Below are positions 52,320 to 61,639 of a DNA stretch of 64,000 nt, piece after piece. The notes below the pieces were generated by a model. It worked only from the letters and a program-made list of their open reading frames with translations, searched no databases and was not told the DNA's origin. The position numbers were made by a program, and so were the translations under genes. This DNA comes from Pseudoscleropodium purum (lineage: Eukaryota; Streptophyta; Bryopsida; Hypnales; Brachytheciaceae): contig OZ017796.1 in NCBI GenBank assembly GCA_963969395.1, forward strand, positions 19,904,501 to 19,968,500, written 5' to 3'. The number at the start of each line of letters is the position of its first letter. Position 1 is the first letter of the stretch.

Positions 52320-52793
52320 AATTCTATAAAGTAAAAGAACAAATGAGATATAACCCCAATGATGAGATTTTATAGCAAGGAAATTGAACCATGTGGAACC
52401 TATAGTTTTGAAATTTTTTCAATTAAAAAAATAAATGCAATCATTTATTTTTAAATATAAATATTGTCATTGCCCTTGAAAACCAGACTTTGTTAAACTT
52501 TTTCATCTATAGTCCAAATAGAATAAATAAAATCTTTTTATATAAAAAAAATATTTTGTGAACGATTGTCATATTTTTTGTATTACCCTACAAACTCTAT
52601 TTTCGGTTGAAAATGGCATACTTTTGCTCTTAAATATTGATTGGAATGAAAATTGCTATACATTTTTCCAAAGCTTATATATTTTTCTATCAAAATACCC
52701 CTCCTACAAAAACATGTGTACAATGGAGATCACAAGATAATACCCAAATTTTCATTTGTGAACTAAGGTATAAGTTCATCCTCTAGGGATTAG
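52320..52793. repeat. TTAA-type dispersed repeat, copy E (partial)
   Basis: Contains CCCCAATGATGAGATTTTA, AGTCCAAATAGAATAAATAA and an ending CTCTAGGGATTAGTG, matching in order the interior and right end of copies A, B and D. The left end is missing. Confidence 0.45.
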
Positions 52794-55700
52794 TGACCAT
52801 TTCATTATTTTTTAATACATTATAAATAAGTGATTTACAACTGAAATGAGGAAATATTAGAACTCACATCAAAGACACATTATAATTGTTTAGTTTCATT
52901 GCTTAAGAGATAGCAATGACCTCCAATTTAGTACCTTCTTTGAAATGAACCTATCAAACAAAATTTCATATATTTGATTCTACAATAATTGCATTTTGCT
53001 CAATGTATTAGCTAGCAACAATCACATGTGTAAACTACCACATAGAGAAGACAGAGTAAAACAAAAAATATGTCAAAAATACTTCTCTGGAAATCAAAAT
53101 CAATATGGAGTATAATAGCATCACATGACCATAGTAGCTAAATGCATAGGAAATCTTTGTCTACATATAAAAATGCTCTATTATATATATATAATTTTTT
53201 TTTTTTTAAATTTCGTGAATGTTAGCTTGAGTCTAAGAGAGCGGGTTTATTTCATGGTCTCAATTTTGGCATCTATAAGGGTGGTCATGAAATATAGGTT
53301 CTTCCTCTCCATATTGTCCAAGAACTAAAGGGTATAACTACCTTAACATTGCATCAACTTTGTCACAATAGTTTCCGTCATTGAAAAGTCTCTTCTTCTA
53401 CAATCTAGAGTACATGAAAATATTCCTTCTACACATTTACAAGGTTTTTGCTGAATATCCAATTAAAACTCATTATTGCATCCATGAAACAAAGACATGA
53501 ATATATAGATCAACTACATGATGTCTTGTCGTTTACGTTTGTAAACTTCAAATTCAAGATTATAATCCTCTCCATATTGTCATATTTAAGAGATTCAATG
53601 GACTAATATATTACAAATCTTCCTCATGTACTATGCAAAAACTTGTACTAAACTAGAGAAGCTTTTTCCTCTTGCAATTCTAGGAAGGCTCTGATGTATA
53701 TAGAAAACAAAGTATCTGCTTACATAAAATACGCTTGAGACAGTAGAGAATGCCATCAAGTGCAAATTATTGGACCATATCATTCTAGGACTGATTGACA
53801 TGAATAAAAAGTCATACACATTAACTAGTCTTGGAAAACCTCAAGTAGGCTATACCTTGATAGAGACTTTTTGATCTCATTCAGGAGAGTTGTCATCTAG
53901 AATGTGACTTCAAAGGCTAGCCCCTTCATTCATGTAGTCTTTTTGTGACAAAAGTTGGGTTCTAGGGCTACAACAAGCAATGTCTACATGAACAAACTAA
54001 GCAACCATTTGAATATAGTATGACAACAATATATGGACAAAGGATTTAAAGTCCCAATGTTACAAAAATAATTTAGTAGAAACTAACAATGAAACCACTA
54101 CACCCATTTGCACTTTTAAAAAGAAAATTGACCAATTTCTTTGCTTCAGTGCTTGATGTGTCATCATTGAGCACTAACTACATCCACCATTCCAACAATA
54201 GGTCATTTTTTTTATCATAAAATAGTTCAAATCTTGTTTAGAAACAAAAATTGTATAGAAATTTGAAGAGCAAACTTTGAAGTGACACAATAGAACTCAC
54301 ATTTGAATCCTTCATAATTGAAAGATGAAGATCAATGACAAACTTGTGTTGTCTCAACACAAAATGGAAAGTATTAGGTTCATCTTATAATGTATTCACC
54401 TTCATAACCATGAAAAAACATAAATTAAAAAATTACTATTAAATAAGTATGTTAAATGTAGAATCTTTGGTTCAAAGACCAAATTTAGTAATTAGCATCC
54501 AAATCCTTTAGGTCATGTAGTACACATTTGTCTAAATTCTTTGATTGCTTGAATTAGACTTCTATTTACTTTGTACTTAGCATACAAGCCACCACAAATA
54601 ACCATAAAATTTGAGAACTAAATTTCTGTGAATCGAGTTCATCTTCACAAAAAAGGACCAAAATGACTTGAATACAAATACTCCTACCTCCGAATGTCTC
54701 CAAACCTTACTCACATTGTGTTTACAGAACAATTGAATTTCGTAAGCATAAATATATGGTGTGACCACATCCTTCATTCGTAAACGTGAAGCTTCATCAC
54801 TTCTTCACTAAGACTCTTAGAAAACCAATCATACAAACCTTCCTTGTCCACTTCTTCTTCCTTTGCCTTGTCTTTTCTCCTTTTGAGAAGGGAACCAAAA
54901 AATATAACAACTCTAAATACCTTTGAAGAGGAAACGACAAACGTCAAAATTTGCTTTTTTTAACACTAATTAACTGATACATATGACAACCATTTTCTAA
55001 TGGATATAATGGCCAGATTTAAACTTTCATCATGCACATGTAATTGCCAAGGTTCAAATCCTCTTCGTTGATGTCTACTAACTTTTTCTTCTTCTTCTTT
55101 TTCTCCTTCACTATTTATATAGGCTTCTTTTTAGAGCCTTATCTCAAATTTATAATACCATGTGAAGTATTTCTAGGACTTTTTGCCTTCATAGAATTGA
55201 TTAAATCCATTCATATGTTTTTATAGAAATTACCTTTATTATGTAAATTCCCCTAGTAGTAAACTCCTAGTTCAATCATCATGTTTTTCTAATCCTAGAT
55301 AAAAACATGAATTTGTTTAGTAGTTCTATTTCATGGATCAATATTGATACACCAAGTTAGTCACATATTCATTTATTTGTAAGTTCTTTCCAATATACTT
55401 CTTATGTATATTTTTGGAATCAAACTGATACATCAAAAAGCCCAATTTGGATGCTCATACCATCTCCATATGGATTTGGTATTTTATCTCTATAAGCATT
55501 TGGTGGCAGTAATGGTTCTACTTTATGTTTAAAATATTTTTAACTAATTGGTAGACCTATTATTTCTTTCACATTGTGGCAATGCTAATTTGGTAGTATA
55601 ATAGGCTTGGATGAGTACACCATATACCACCCACCCTCCCACTAGGGAGACGGCCTTAATTGGAACCAATTCACTACTTTAAGTGACGGTTATTTTGAAC

Positions 55701-56459
55701 TACCTCATTATGGCTTCTTTGGTAGTTTTCCCTCCAATTATGTGAGAATGAAATGGCCTTCCATTTCATGTGTCTTTCACTTTTTGACATTGTGATTTGA
55801 ATTGTGAAGCTTTTTAGTGATGACTCTTGAGCTTCTTGGAATGGCAAAGGTCTCTTTCTTTGTGGATTTGTGATTGGCTTAGGATATTGTTGTGATTTGA
55901 TTGCGTGTTGCTCTATGACCTTTTTTACTATTTTCTTTTTGTTGGTTTGATGGATTTGTGACATAGATAGCAATTGGCTGTTGCTGAAGACACCTCGTGC
56001 ATCCTCACTAACTTCACATTGGTTTGTGTTGTATTTGGGACGGGCACAGGTGAGGCACAACCTTCAAATCAGATTTTTCCAATATGGATTTGGTGCAACA
56101 TTTTGTTGCCAAGCACATAGATTCGCTGTTTTGAACTTTTTCTCTTGTGCTTACAATATGTAAATTTGCCTGGATGGACTATGACACTTATAATAGTCTT
56201 TGGATTCATAGATATCCTATATTTTTATAGTAACCATAGTAGTTACTACTTTAAACTATGTTCTAAAAAATATTGTTTTAGCGGTAAGTTAAATTCTGAA
56301 AAAAGTGAAGCCCTATTTAGGGGTGTTTCAGTGCTAGTCTCTTCTTTGGTTTTATCCACACAAATGTGGTGAGCATTTGTCTCCACTTTCTATTTACTTT
56401 AACTGATCTACTTCTTGAATAAATTGATAACTGACCAAATCACAATACTTGGCTTTCGT
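52794..56459. other. Intergenic DNA, no gene seen
   Basis: Only short open frames. The last 500 bp (55,980-56,380) becomes less AT-rich and leads into the decayed retroelement, so it may be its 5' untranslated part; no boundary could be placed. Confidence 0.45.
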
Positions 56460-58699
56460 AGGACGCAAATATTGGATGGGTTGCAAAGCTAATTGCTTTG
56501 GGCTACAATGAGACCCTGCCTGCTCCGTCACCGTCTGTCCAATCAGTGCTTAGCACGATCGCTGACAAACGAATCCACTCATTTATTCAATCTACGGACA
56601 ATGCTGTGATACAAGATTAGGACGATGAAGGTGAACATGCTCTGCTTTTGCTCACCACGTTGGATCTATCCCACTGGACTGCAATCATAATGGTTGCCAT
56701 TATAGATAAGGAAAAAGGCCTTGCGAGACTTTGAGAGGCCCACCAAGCTTTGGTTCCTCTCCTCAAACGGGATGAATTGAAATTTATTGAAGCTGCAGGA
56801 AACACTCGGCGAGTTGAGGTTGTGCTTTGTGCAGCCAACCTGCATGAGGAATGGGCAGAAATGCCACCACCTATTGATCTCACGCAATCTGGACCTTCTA
56901 CAACGAATTGCATGCACCCATTTTTGGTGAGTTTGAACATCGCACCAGCACACAAAGCAGCCATTGAAGATTTATCCAATGCTATTATCACCACCCAATC
57001 GGAGAAGGAGCTTTCTACACTTGACATTGCCGGTAAGGGCCCAACCATACCTTTCCTCCCTCCACGTGCTGTTGAAGAGCAATTGGCTACCCGGGCTCAT
57101 CATACCTGGTATTTGTTCAACATCAACCTCCTAGCGCCCATCACCGCCCAGATGTAAAAAATTTGGGTGGATTTATCCGACTAGGAGGTTAAGCTCTGTG
57201 AGGATAAAGCTTTGAGTTGCACAGGACTTTTAGAAAAGCTTGTTGAGATGGTTAATGCTTTCCCCATTGCTTTATATGACCATCATAAATGCACCACAAA
57301 TGCTATTAACGTTCACACCAAGTTAGATGTTCTTACTTGTGCTCCTAAGAGCCTCAAGTTTACTTTCTAGATGTGGAACTGCCAAAGGCCCTACATTAGA
57401 TGCAAATGTAGTCAGAATGCCAAAACTGGATGCAAAGGCAATATGTTGTGGTTTGACCATAGTGTTTGATTCATGATCAACAACTTGCCCAAGTTTTTTC
57501 CTGACAGCACTTACCCATCTCTTCCGTCCAAATACGGTGCTTTTCTCACTTCGATGAAGGGAGCAACCAAATTTGTAGTGAAGCAATATATCACTTTCAA
57601 GGCAGTCTGTAAACTTATGGACACAGCAGCCTTAGAATTTGCAACTGATCCAACTCAGAAGCTCCTTGCTACTTACTATGATGCTCCAACGGCACGAAAA
57701 ATTGAACGCCTTTTTAAGCCTGCCTCTTTTTCAGTAGATATGGCACCCACACCGCCCCCCAAAAGACGTCGCTTGAACATGAACGTTTCTACCAATGAGG
57801 GTACATACGTCCAGCAACGTACCCCACCATCTGTCGCAGCACAGGGCAGGTCAATTCCCCATTATACTCACAAAAATCGCTCTAGAGTATAACTAAGTGA
57901 CTCTAAAGATCGAACCCACGAGATCCTGTGAAGTATCTAGCTCTATTAAGCAGTTAAGCTCAGTCAGTATGCCAATCTTACTTTCCGGTCCTAGATCTAG
58001 AACCAGAAATACCAACACACCGGATAACTACAGACCGGATTACTCCTTCTTCCGGTCCTACTAACTATCCGGTCCGTACAAATACCCAAATCCCAGGATC
58101 TCACAATTTCCGATCCTGGAAATCCGTCCTGACCAATCCGGTCGGGATGGTCATCCTGTACCCGTAATCCTATCCGGTTTAGTTTTGCCTCTGTTTCACC
58201 ATCAGAGGGGTCGCCGCTTAATTTTGAGAGTGGTAGGCCCACCACTCCTTCCGTGACTTATAGTGGCTGAAGACCCACTGTCCTACCTTCTAAACTCCTA
58301 AGCTAATCCGGATCCGGTTTGGTCCTTCACAACAACCCAGATAGCAATCCGGGTCGTAGGTCACACAAAGACCCCACACTCGACCCTCTCGTACTACAAC
58401 GACCTTGATGCTACTTCCGATCCGTGCGAAGACAGGTGGTTACAAGTGCACCCGTCCGTTCCAACATCAACTAAAGTTCTTCCGTTACCCATACGGGTGG
58501 TGAGACCTCACAGGAGATCGGACACTCAACCGGATTTCCCACCTGGGAGTTCTAGCGCAGCTAAGGAATCCCTCCCTACCCGCCTAGCCTAACAACGGCT
58601 TTCTCACCCGGAATCTCAAACTCTAGACGTGCTGAGGAACTAAGTTCACTCCCAACTCTTCGATACCTACTCACATGCACCTAGGATCGGAAAATAAAC

Positions 58700-58900
58700 A
58701 CCAAGGGGAGAAATCACTCGCAAACCAACCCGTACTATCCTAACTCCACATCATACAATCTTGTCGCGCTGGAGAGAGACACACAATGAAGAGAATAGAA
58801 AAGTACAAGAAGTTTGCAAAATGAACAACTCCCAGTTCCCATCTCAGGAACCGATTTATATACAAAGGGAAAAAACCCTAAAAGCACAAAAAGGAGCGGA
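58700..58900 (-). promoter_or_regulatory. TATA-like site near the downstream end of the nested element
   Basis: On the minus strand TATATAAATCGG occurs near 58,852-58,863, followed downstream by a leader-like segment. It lies 3' of the element's gene. It could be a promoter reading toward the left end, as a 3' terminal promoter would, or a chance AT-rich motif. Confidence 0.25.
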
Positions 58901-59013
58901 AAACCCGTAGGGGTCCGCCGCCATCCTAATCTAATTTCCGGTCTAACCTAATACTGTTGAGCCGGATCTGGATCCGGATCCGCTCCTACTCCTAACTGAA
59001 ATTAAAATCCTAT

Positions 59014-60672
59014 CTACCCTACAACTCTAGATCCTATCGTCGGGCTTCCGACCTCCGGGACTAGCTCCTCGAAGACTTCACTCAAATTCCGGACCCGTTC
59101 CCCCTCAGCAGGATTCGGTCCGGGTGGAGACTCCAGGTCGATGGTGATATCCGGTCTCGTGCCCGGAGTCCCAGTCCGTGCAGACTTCTTGGACTCAGGA
59201 GTCCAATCCTTCCTATCCTTCTGAATGGTCGCGTCCGGAAAGAGATCCGGTAGTGAGATGTCAGAAAGATGAATACCTTTGTCGCACGTCGCTCCCGTCA
59301 GCTTCCGGCTGCTCTCCTCGATCCGGTCCGCTGCCTTCCGCCCCTCCACCATTGTCGTCTCCACCTGCTCAGCGAAGTCCGCGAGAATCCGGACCATCCG
59401 GGAACCGGATAGTTTCTTCTCTTCGTGGATCTTCTCGTCGAAGAGCTTCGCTTTGGCAGCGGCCGTTCCGGTCTCTCCCAGGACCGCCTTAATCTGCTCG
59501 GCTATCTTCCGAGTCTCTTCCGCCATCTCCCGGGCGGCCGTCACGTCTTCTTGATAGGCAAAAAGAGTTGCCTTTAGTTTATCCACCTCCTCTTGCAACC
59601 GGCGGATCTCTGCTTCCTGCTTCTGGGTCTCTTCCGGATTCGTGATGCACTCCGCCACTTGTTCTGCCAATTTGCTGTCCGGTGCCGCACCCACCAACTT
59701 GCCGATTGCCGCAAGCGTCCTGTGCTTGACCTCCCAATCCGCCCTGATGTTGCAGAGGACGTTGATCAGACCGTTGAACGGATCTTGCATATCCGGATCT
59801 CCCCCGGAATTGGTCTTCTCGGCTTCCAGTTTCTCCTCCGGGGCCGGTTTGTCTTGACCGGGAGGCGTCCCGCGCTTGTGTGGAGGCGTCAGCTTCTGTC
59901 GCTTGATCGGCGGCATCGGCTCCTCCTCTTCCTCGCTCGACTCCCGGTCTGACCCGGAATCGGATTCGGCCTCGTCATCCATCTCTGACTCCCCATACTT
60001 CAGGAGCACTTCCTGCGTCTTCCACGCCCTCTCCTCCATATCGGTGAGGACTTGGTTCTCCCGATAGAGGTGGAAGAGATAAGGGCACACTGGAGTGGCC
60101 CTTTTCTTCCCAACCCTACTAACAAGCTGGGCCACGAGATCGGAAATGATCCGTGCCCAGTCCACTTTCCGGGTACCACTGAGGGCACCGAAAATGGTGT
60201 TGCCGAGGGTGATCGTCACCCTGGTCGGCTTTTCCGGGTGAAGAACCGGAACCAGGAATTGCATTAGCCGACGGTGTCGGTCATCCAAGCAATCCTCGAC
60301 CGCGTATCTGTCCTTCGGGTTGACGGCTCCCTTAAACTTCCCTCGGACAAACTCATCCTTCCGGCTCGCCATTCCCAAACCTCCTGCCCGGAAACCGTAA
60401 ACCGCTCTCCACATCCCCTCATTCCAGCTGACGGGAGTTCCCCTCACGGTGTTGTCAAACTGGTTGGACAACTTTCCGAGGAGCTCCTTGACCATTCTCT
60501 CCTCCCTAAAACCCCAAGGTTTCTCGGCAAACCCTACGCAACCCATGGATTTGAGATCATCCATGAGTTGAGACTTTTCCGGCTCTATGGAGGGAATAAC
60601 CGGAATGACTTTCCGGAGCTTCACCTCACTTGCAGAGGGACTCGCTTGTCTCGACCTACGTAGCGGAGGCAT
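59014..60672 (-). CDS. Gag-like / plant mobile domain-like coiled-coil protein
   Basis: The sole intact gene of the nested element; 552 aa with no stop or frameshift. The start is ATG 60,672 (MPPLRRSRQASPS), as the codons just upstream contain no ATG and then a stop. Residues about 1-210 form a globular domain with blocks VKELLGKLSNQFDNT, NPKDRYAVEDCLDD, LGNTIFGALSG and PYLFHLYRENQ. These recall the N-terminal domain of plant retrotransposon gag-like or mobile-domain proteins, but I cannot name a family with certainty. Next come an acidic stretch (about 230-250), a basic NLS-like KRQK, and a long charged alpha-helical region predicted to form coiled coils (about 340-440). The C-terminal tail is Pro/Ser-rich. 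No zinc knuckle, protease, reverse transcriptase or DDE catalytic core is visible. It has a TATA box 0.18 kb upstream. Intactness in a decayed host element argues for a recent insertion. Confidence 0.6.
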   Translation of the reverse strand: MPPLRRSRQASPSASEVKLRKVIPVIPSIEPEKSQLMDDLKSMGCVGFAEKPWGFREERMVKELLGKLSNQFDNTVRGTPVSWNEGMWRAVYGFRAGGLGMASRKDEFVRGKFKGAVNPKDRYAVEDCLDDRHRRLMQFLVPVLHPEKPTRVTITLGNTIFGALSGTRKVDWARIISDLVAQLVSRVGKKRATPVCPYLFHLYRENQVLTDMEERAWKTQEVLLKYGESEMDDEAESDSGSDRESSEEEEEPMPPIKRQKLTPPHKRGTPPGQDKPAPEEKLEAEKTNSGGDPDMQDPFNGLINVLCNIRADWEVKHRTLAAIGKLVGAAPDSKLAEQVAECITNPEETQKQEAEIRRLQEEVDKLKATLFAYQEDVTAAREMAEETRKIAEQIKAVLGETGTAAAKAKLFDEKIHEEKKLSGSRMVRILADFAEQVETTMVEGRKAADRIEESSRKLTGATCDKGIHLSDISLPDLFPDATIQKDRKDWTPESKKSARTGTPGTRPDITIDLESPPGPNPAEGERVRNLSEVFEELVPEVGSPTIGSRVVG

Positions 60673-60851
60673 TCCCACTCACATCTACCTCACTCTCTTC
60701 TAGCCGCACGTCCCGTTCCTCACTTCCTCTCTCCGATCTCAACTGGAATCAAAACGAACAGAACACAAACGCACAGACGCACAAACGACAAAAACTCAAC
60801 CGCGCGCTCAAGGTCGAGTTTCTAAAAGGGGGTGCAACAGTGAAAGCTCCT

Positions 60852-60861
60852 CCTTATATAG
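60852..60861 (-). promoter_or_regulatory. TATA box of the nested element gene
   Basis: CTATATAAGG on the minus strand, about 180 bp upstream of the ATG at 60,672. Spacing would give a leader of roughly 150 nt. Just upstream lie three tandem 20-bp units of the type CATCATAATCCGGTT (60,886-60,940) that could bind an element-encoded protein. Confidence 0.55.
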
Positions 60862-60885
60862 TCCCTGGACCCTTTCCGGTTTGTC

Positions 60886-60940
60886 ATCATGAATCCGGTT
60901 TACCATCATAATCCGGTTCGCCATCATAATCCGCTCCTAG
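60886..60940. repeat. Three tandem 20-bp units containing ATCCGG
   Basis: Units of the form CATCAT(G)AATCCGGTTTAC repeat about three times, with the last unit changed to AATCCGCTCC. They lie directly upstream of the element promoter and share the ATCCGG core with motifs at the other end of the element. Confidence 0.7.
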
Positions 60941-61639
60941 ACCTAATCCGTGTTGCATTCCGTTTCCGTCGTTAGTTACTCCTGACCGGATTAGATCCAA
61001 GAAGCCCACTACTTCACGTTCCGTGCTAATTCTGAGTTTTCCTTCCCCACCTAATCAGATCCGGTTAGCTAATGACTAGTTTCCGTTCCTATTTTGGTGT
61101 ATACTAAGAAAATCAAAATTCTAAGCTGCGACACCATCTCACAACAATCGGAGTGGAGGGTGTACCGAAGGTCGACCAAATGCAGGACGCAACAACTACA
61201 ACCGCAACTACAAAACCCTAGGAAGTTTCCAATTCTTTAGAGGTAACCAACCACGTCTGGAAAACTCTCCCATCATTTTTTGCTCGCTCTAAATACCAAT
61301 GCAATGACTAAATCATATCATTGGCTGGTACTAGGGACTCTCACTCCAAGCCTAGAAATCCCATCCAAGACATGATTCTCAATTGGGATAACATTTGAGT
61401 TGATATGTTTTATTATCACGAGGAGTCTAGGACAGCCTACTTGTCTCCTTATCTTTTTGTATCGATCCAGGTAGTTGGGAGTTTTTTGCGTGATCTAGCG
61501 TAATTTGGTACATTGAATTTGTTTCGTAGAGGTTACTGGAGCATCATTTTGCTCTATTATAACTAAAGTCTATCCACAGTTTTTGTTTTAAAACTACATT
61601 TGTTTTGTTTGACTCTTAGATGAGCCACGTATAGTTATT

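Larger units (their letters stand above)
57832..61133 (-). mobile_element. 3.3-kb nested element, 9-bp TIR, 5-bp TSD
   Basis: Ends are TGTCGCAGC (57,832-57,840) and GCTGCGACA (61,125-61,133), perfect 9-bp inverted repeats. Both flanks carry CCATC (57,827-57,831 and 61,134-61,138), a 5-bp target duplication. Inside are recurrent ATCCGG/CCGGAT words near both ends, for example around 58,068, 58,138, 58,171 and 58,306 on the left and 60,891, 60,913, 60,981 and 61,064 on the right. I looked for direct terminal repeats and found none, so it does not look like a complete LTR element even though TG...CA ends and a 5-bp duplication are LTR-like. It carries one intact minus-strand gene. GC content is far above the surroundings. 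It may be an unusual DNA transposon or a gag-only retroelement that has lost or never had LTRs. Confidence 0.75.
56460..61312 (+). pseudogene. Decayed ORF1 of a retroelement, split by an insertion
   Basis: An upstream ORF of unknown function. Its reading frame can be followed from about 56,460 (GWVAKLIALGYNETLP) through several stops (for example TAG near 56,618, TGA near 56,732, TAA at 57,155, TAG near 57,181 and 57,368, TGA near 57,470) to the insertion at 57,832. It continues on the far side (61,134-61,312) with an Asn/Arg/Gly-rich basic tail ending in FCSL and a stop. A Cys cluster (IRCKCSQNAKTGCKG) lies near 57,395-57,440. Later segments are better preserved (KFFPDSTYPSLPSKYG; a KRRR basic motif near 57,762). 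Order and strand relative to the reverse transcriptase 0.3 kb downstream suggest it is ORF1 of the same element. Multiple stops make it non-functional. Confidence 0.6.

Noticed and set aside
55036..55060. A GGTTCAAATCC motif like a tRNA T-loop
   Set aside because: No matching acceptor stem, D-arm or anticodon arm can be folded around it.
57905..57930. GGGTTCGATC on the minus strand near the end of the nested element, as a tRNA tail or primer binding site
   Set aside because: It lies near the 3' end relative to the element's gene, where a primer binding site is not expected, and no tRNA fold surrounds it.
59178..60267. Several plus-strand open frames of 60-119 codons
   Set aside because: They are antisense shadows of the intact minus-strand gene of the nested element.
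57832..61133. Calling the nested element a standard LTR retrotransposon
   Set aside because: Its two ends share only 9 bp in inverted orientation; I find no direct terminal repeat and no internal copy of the terminal 9-mer.
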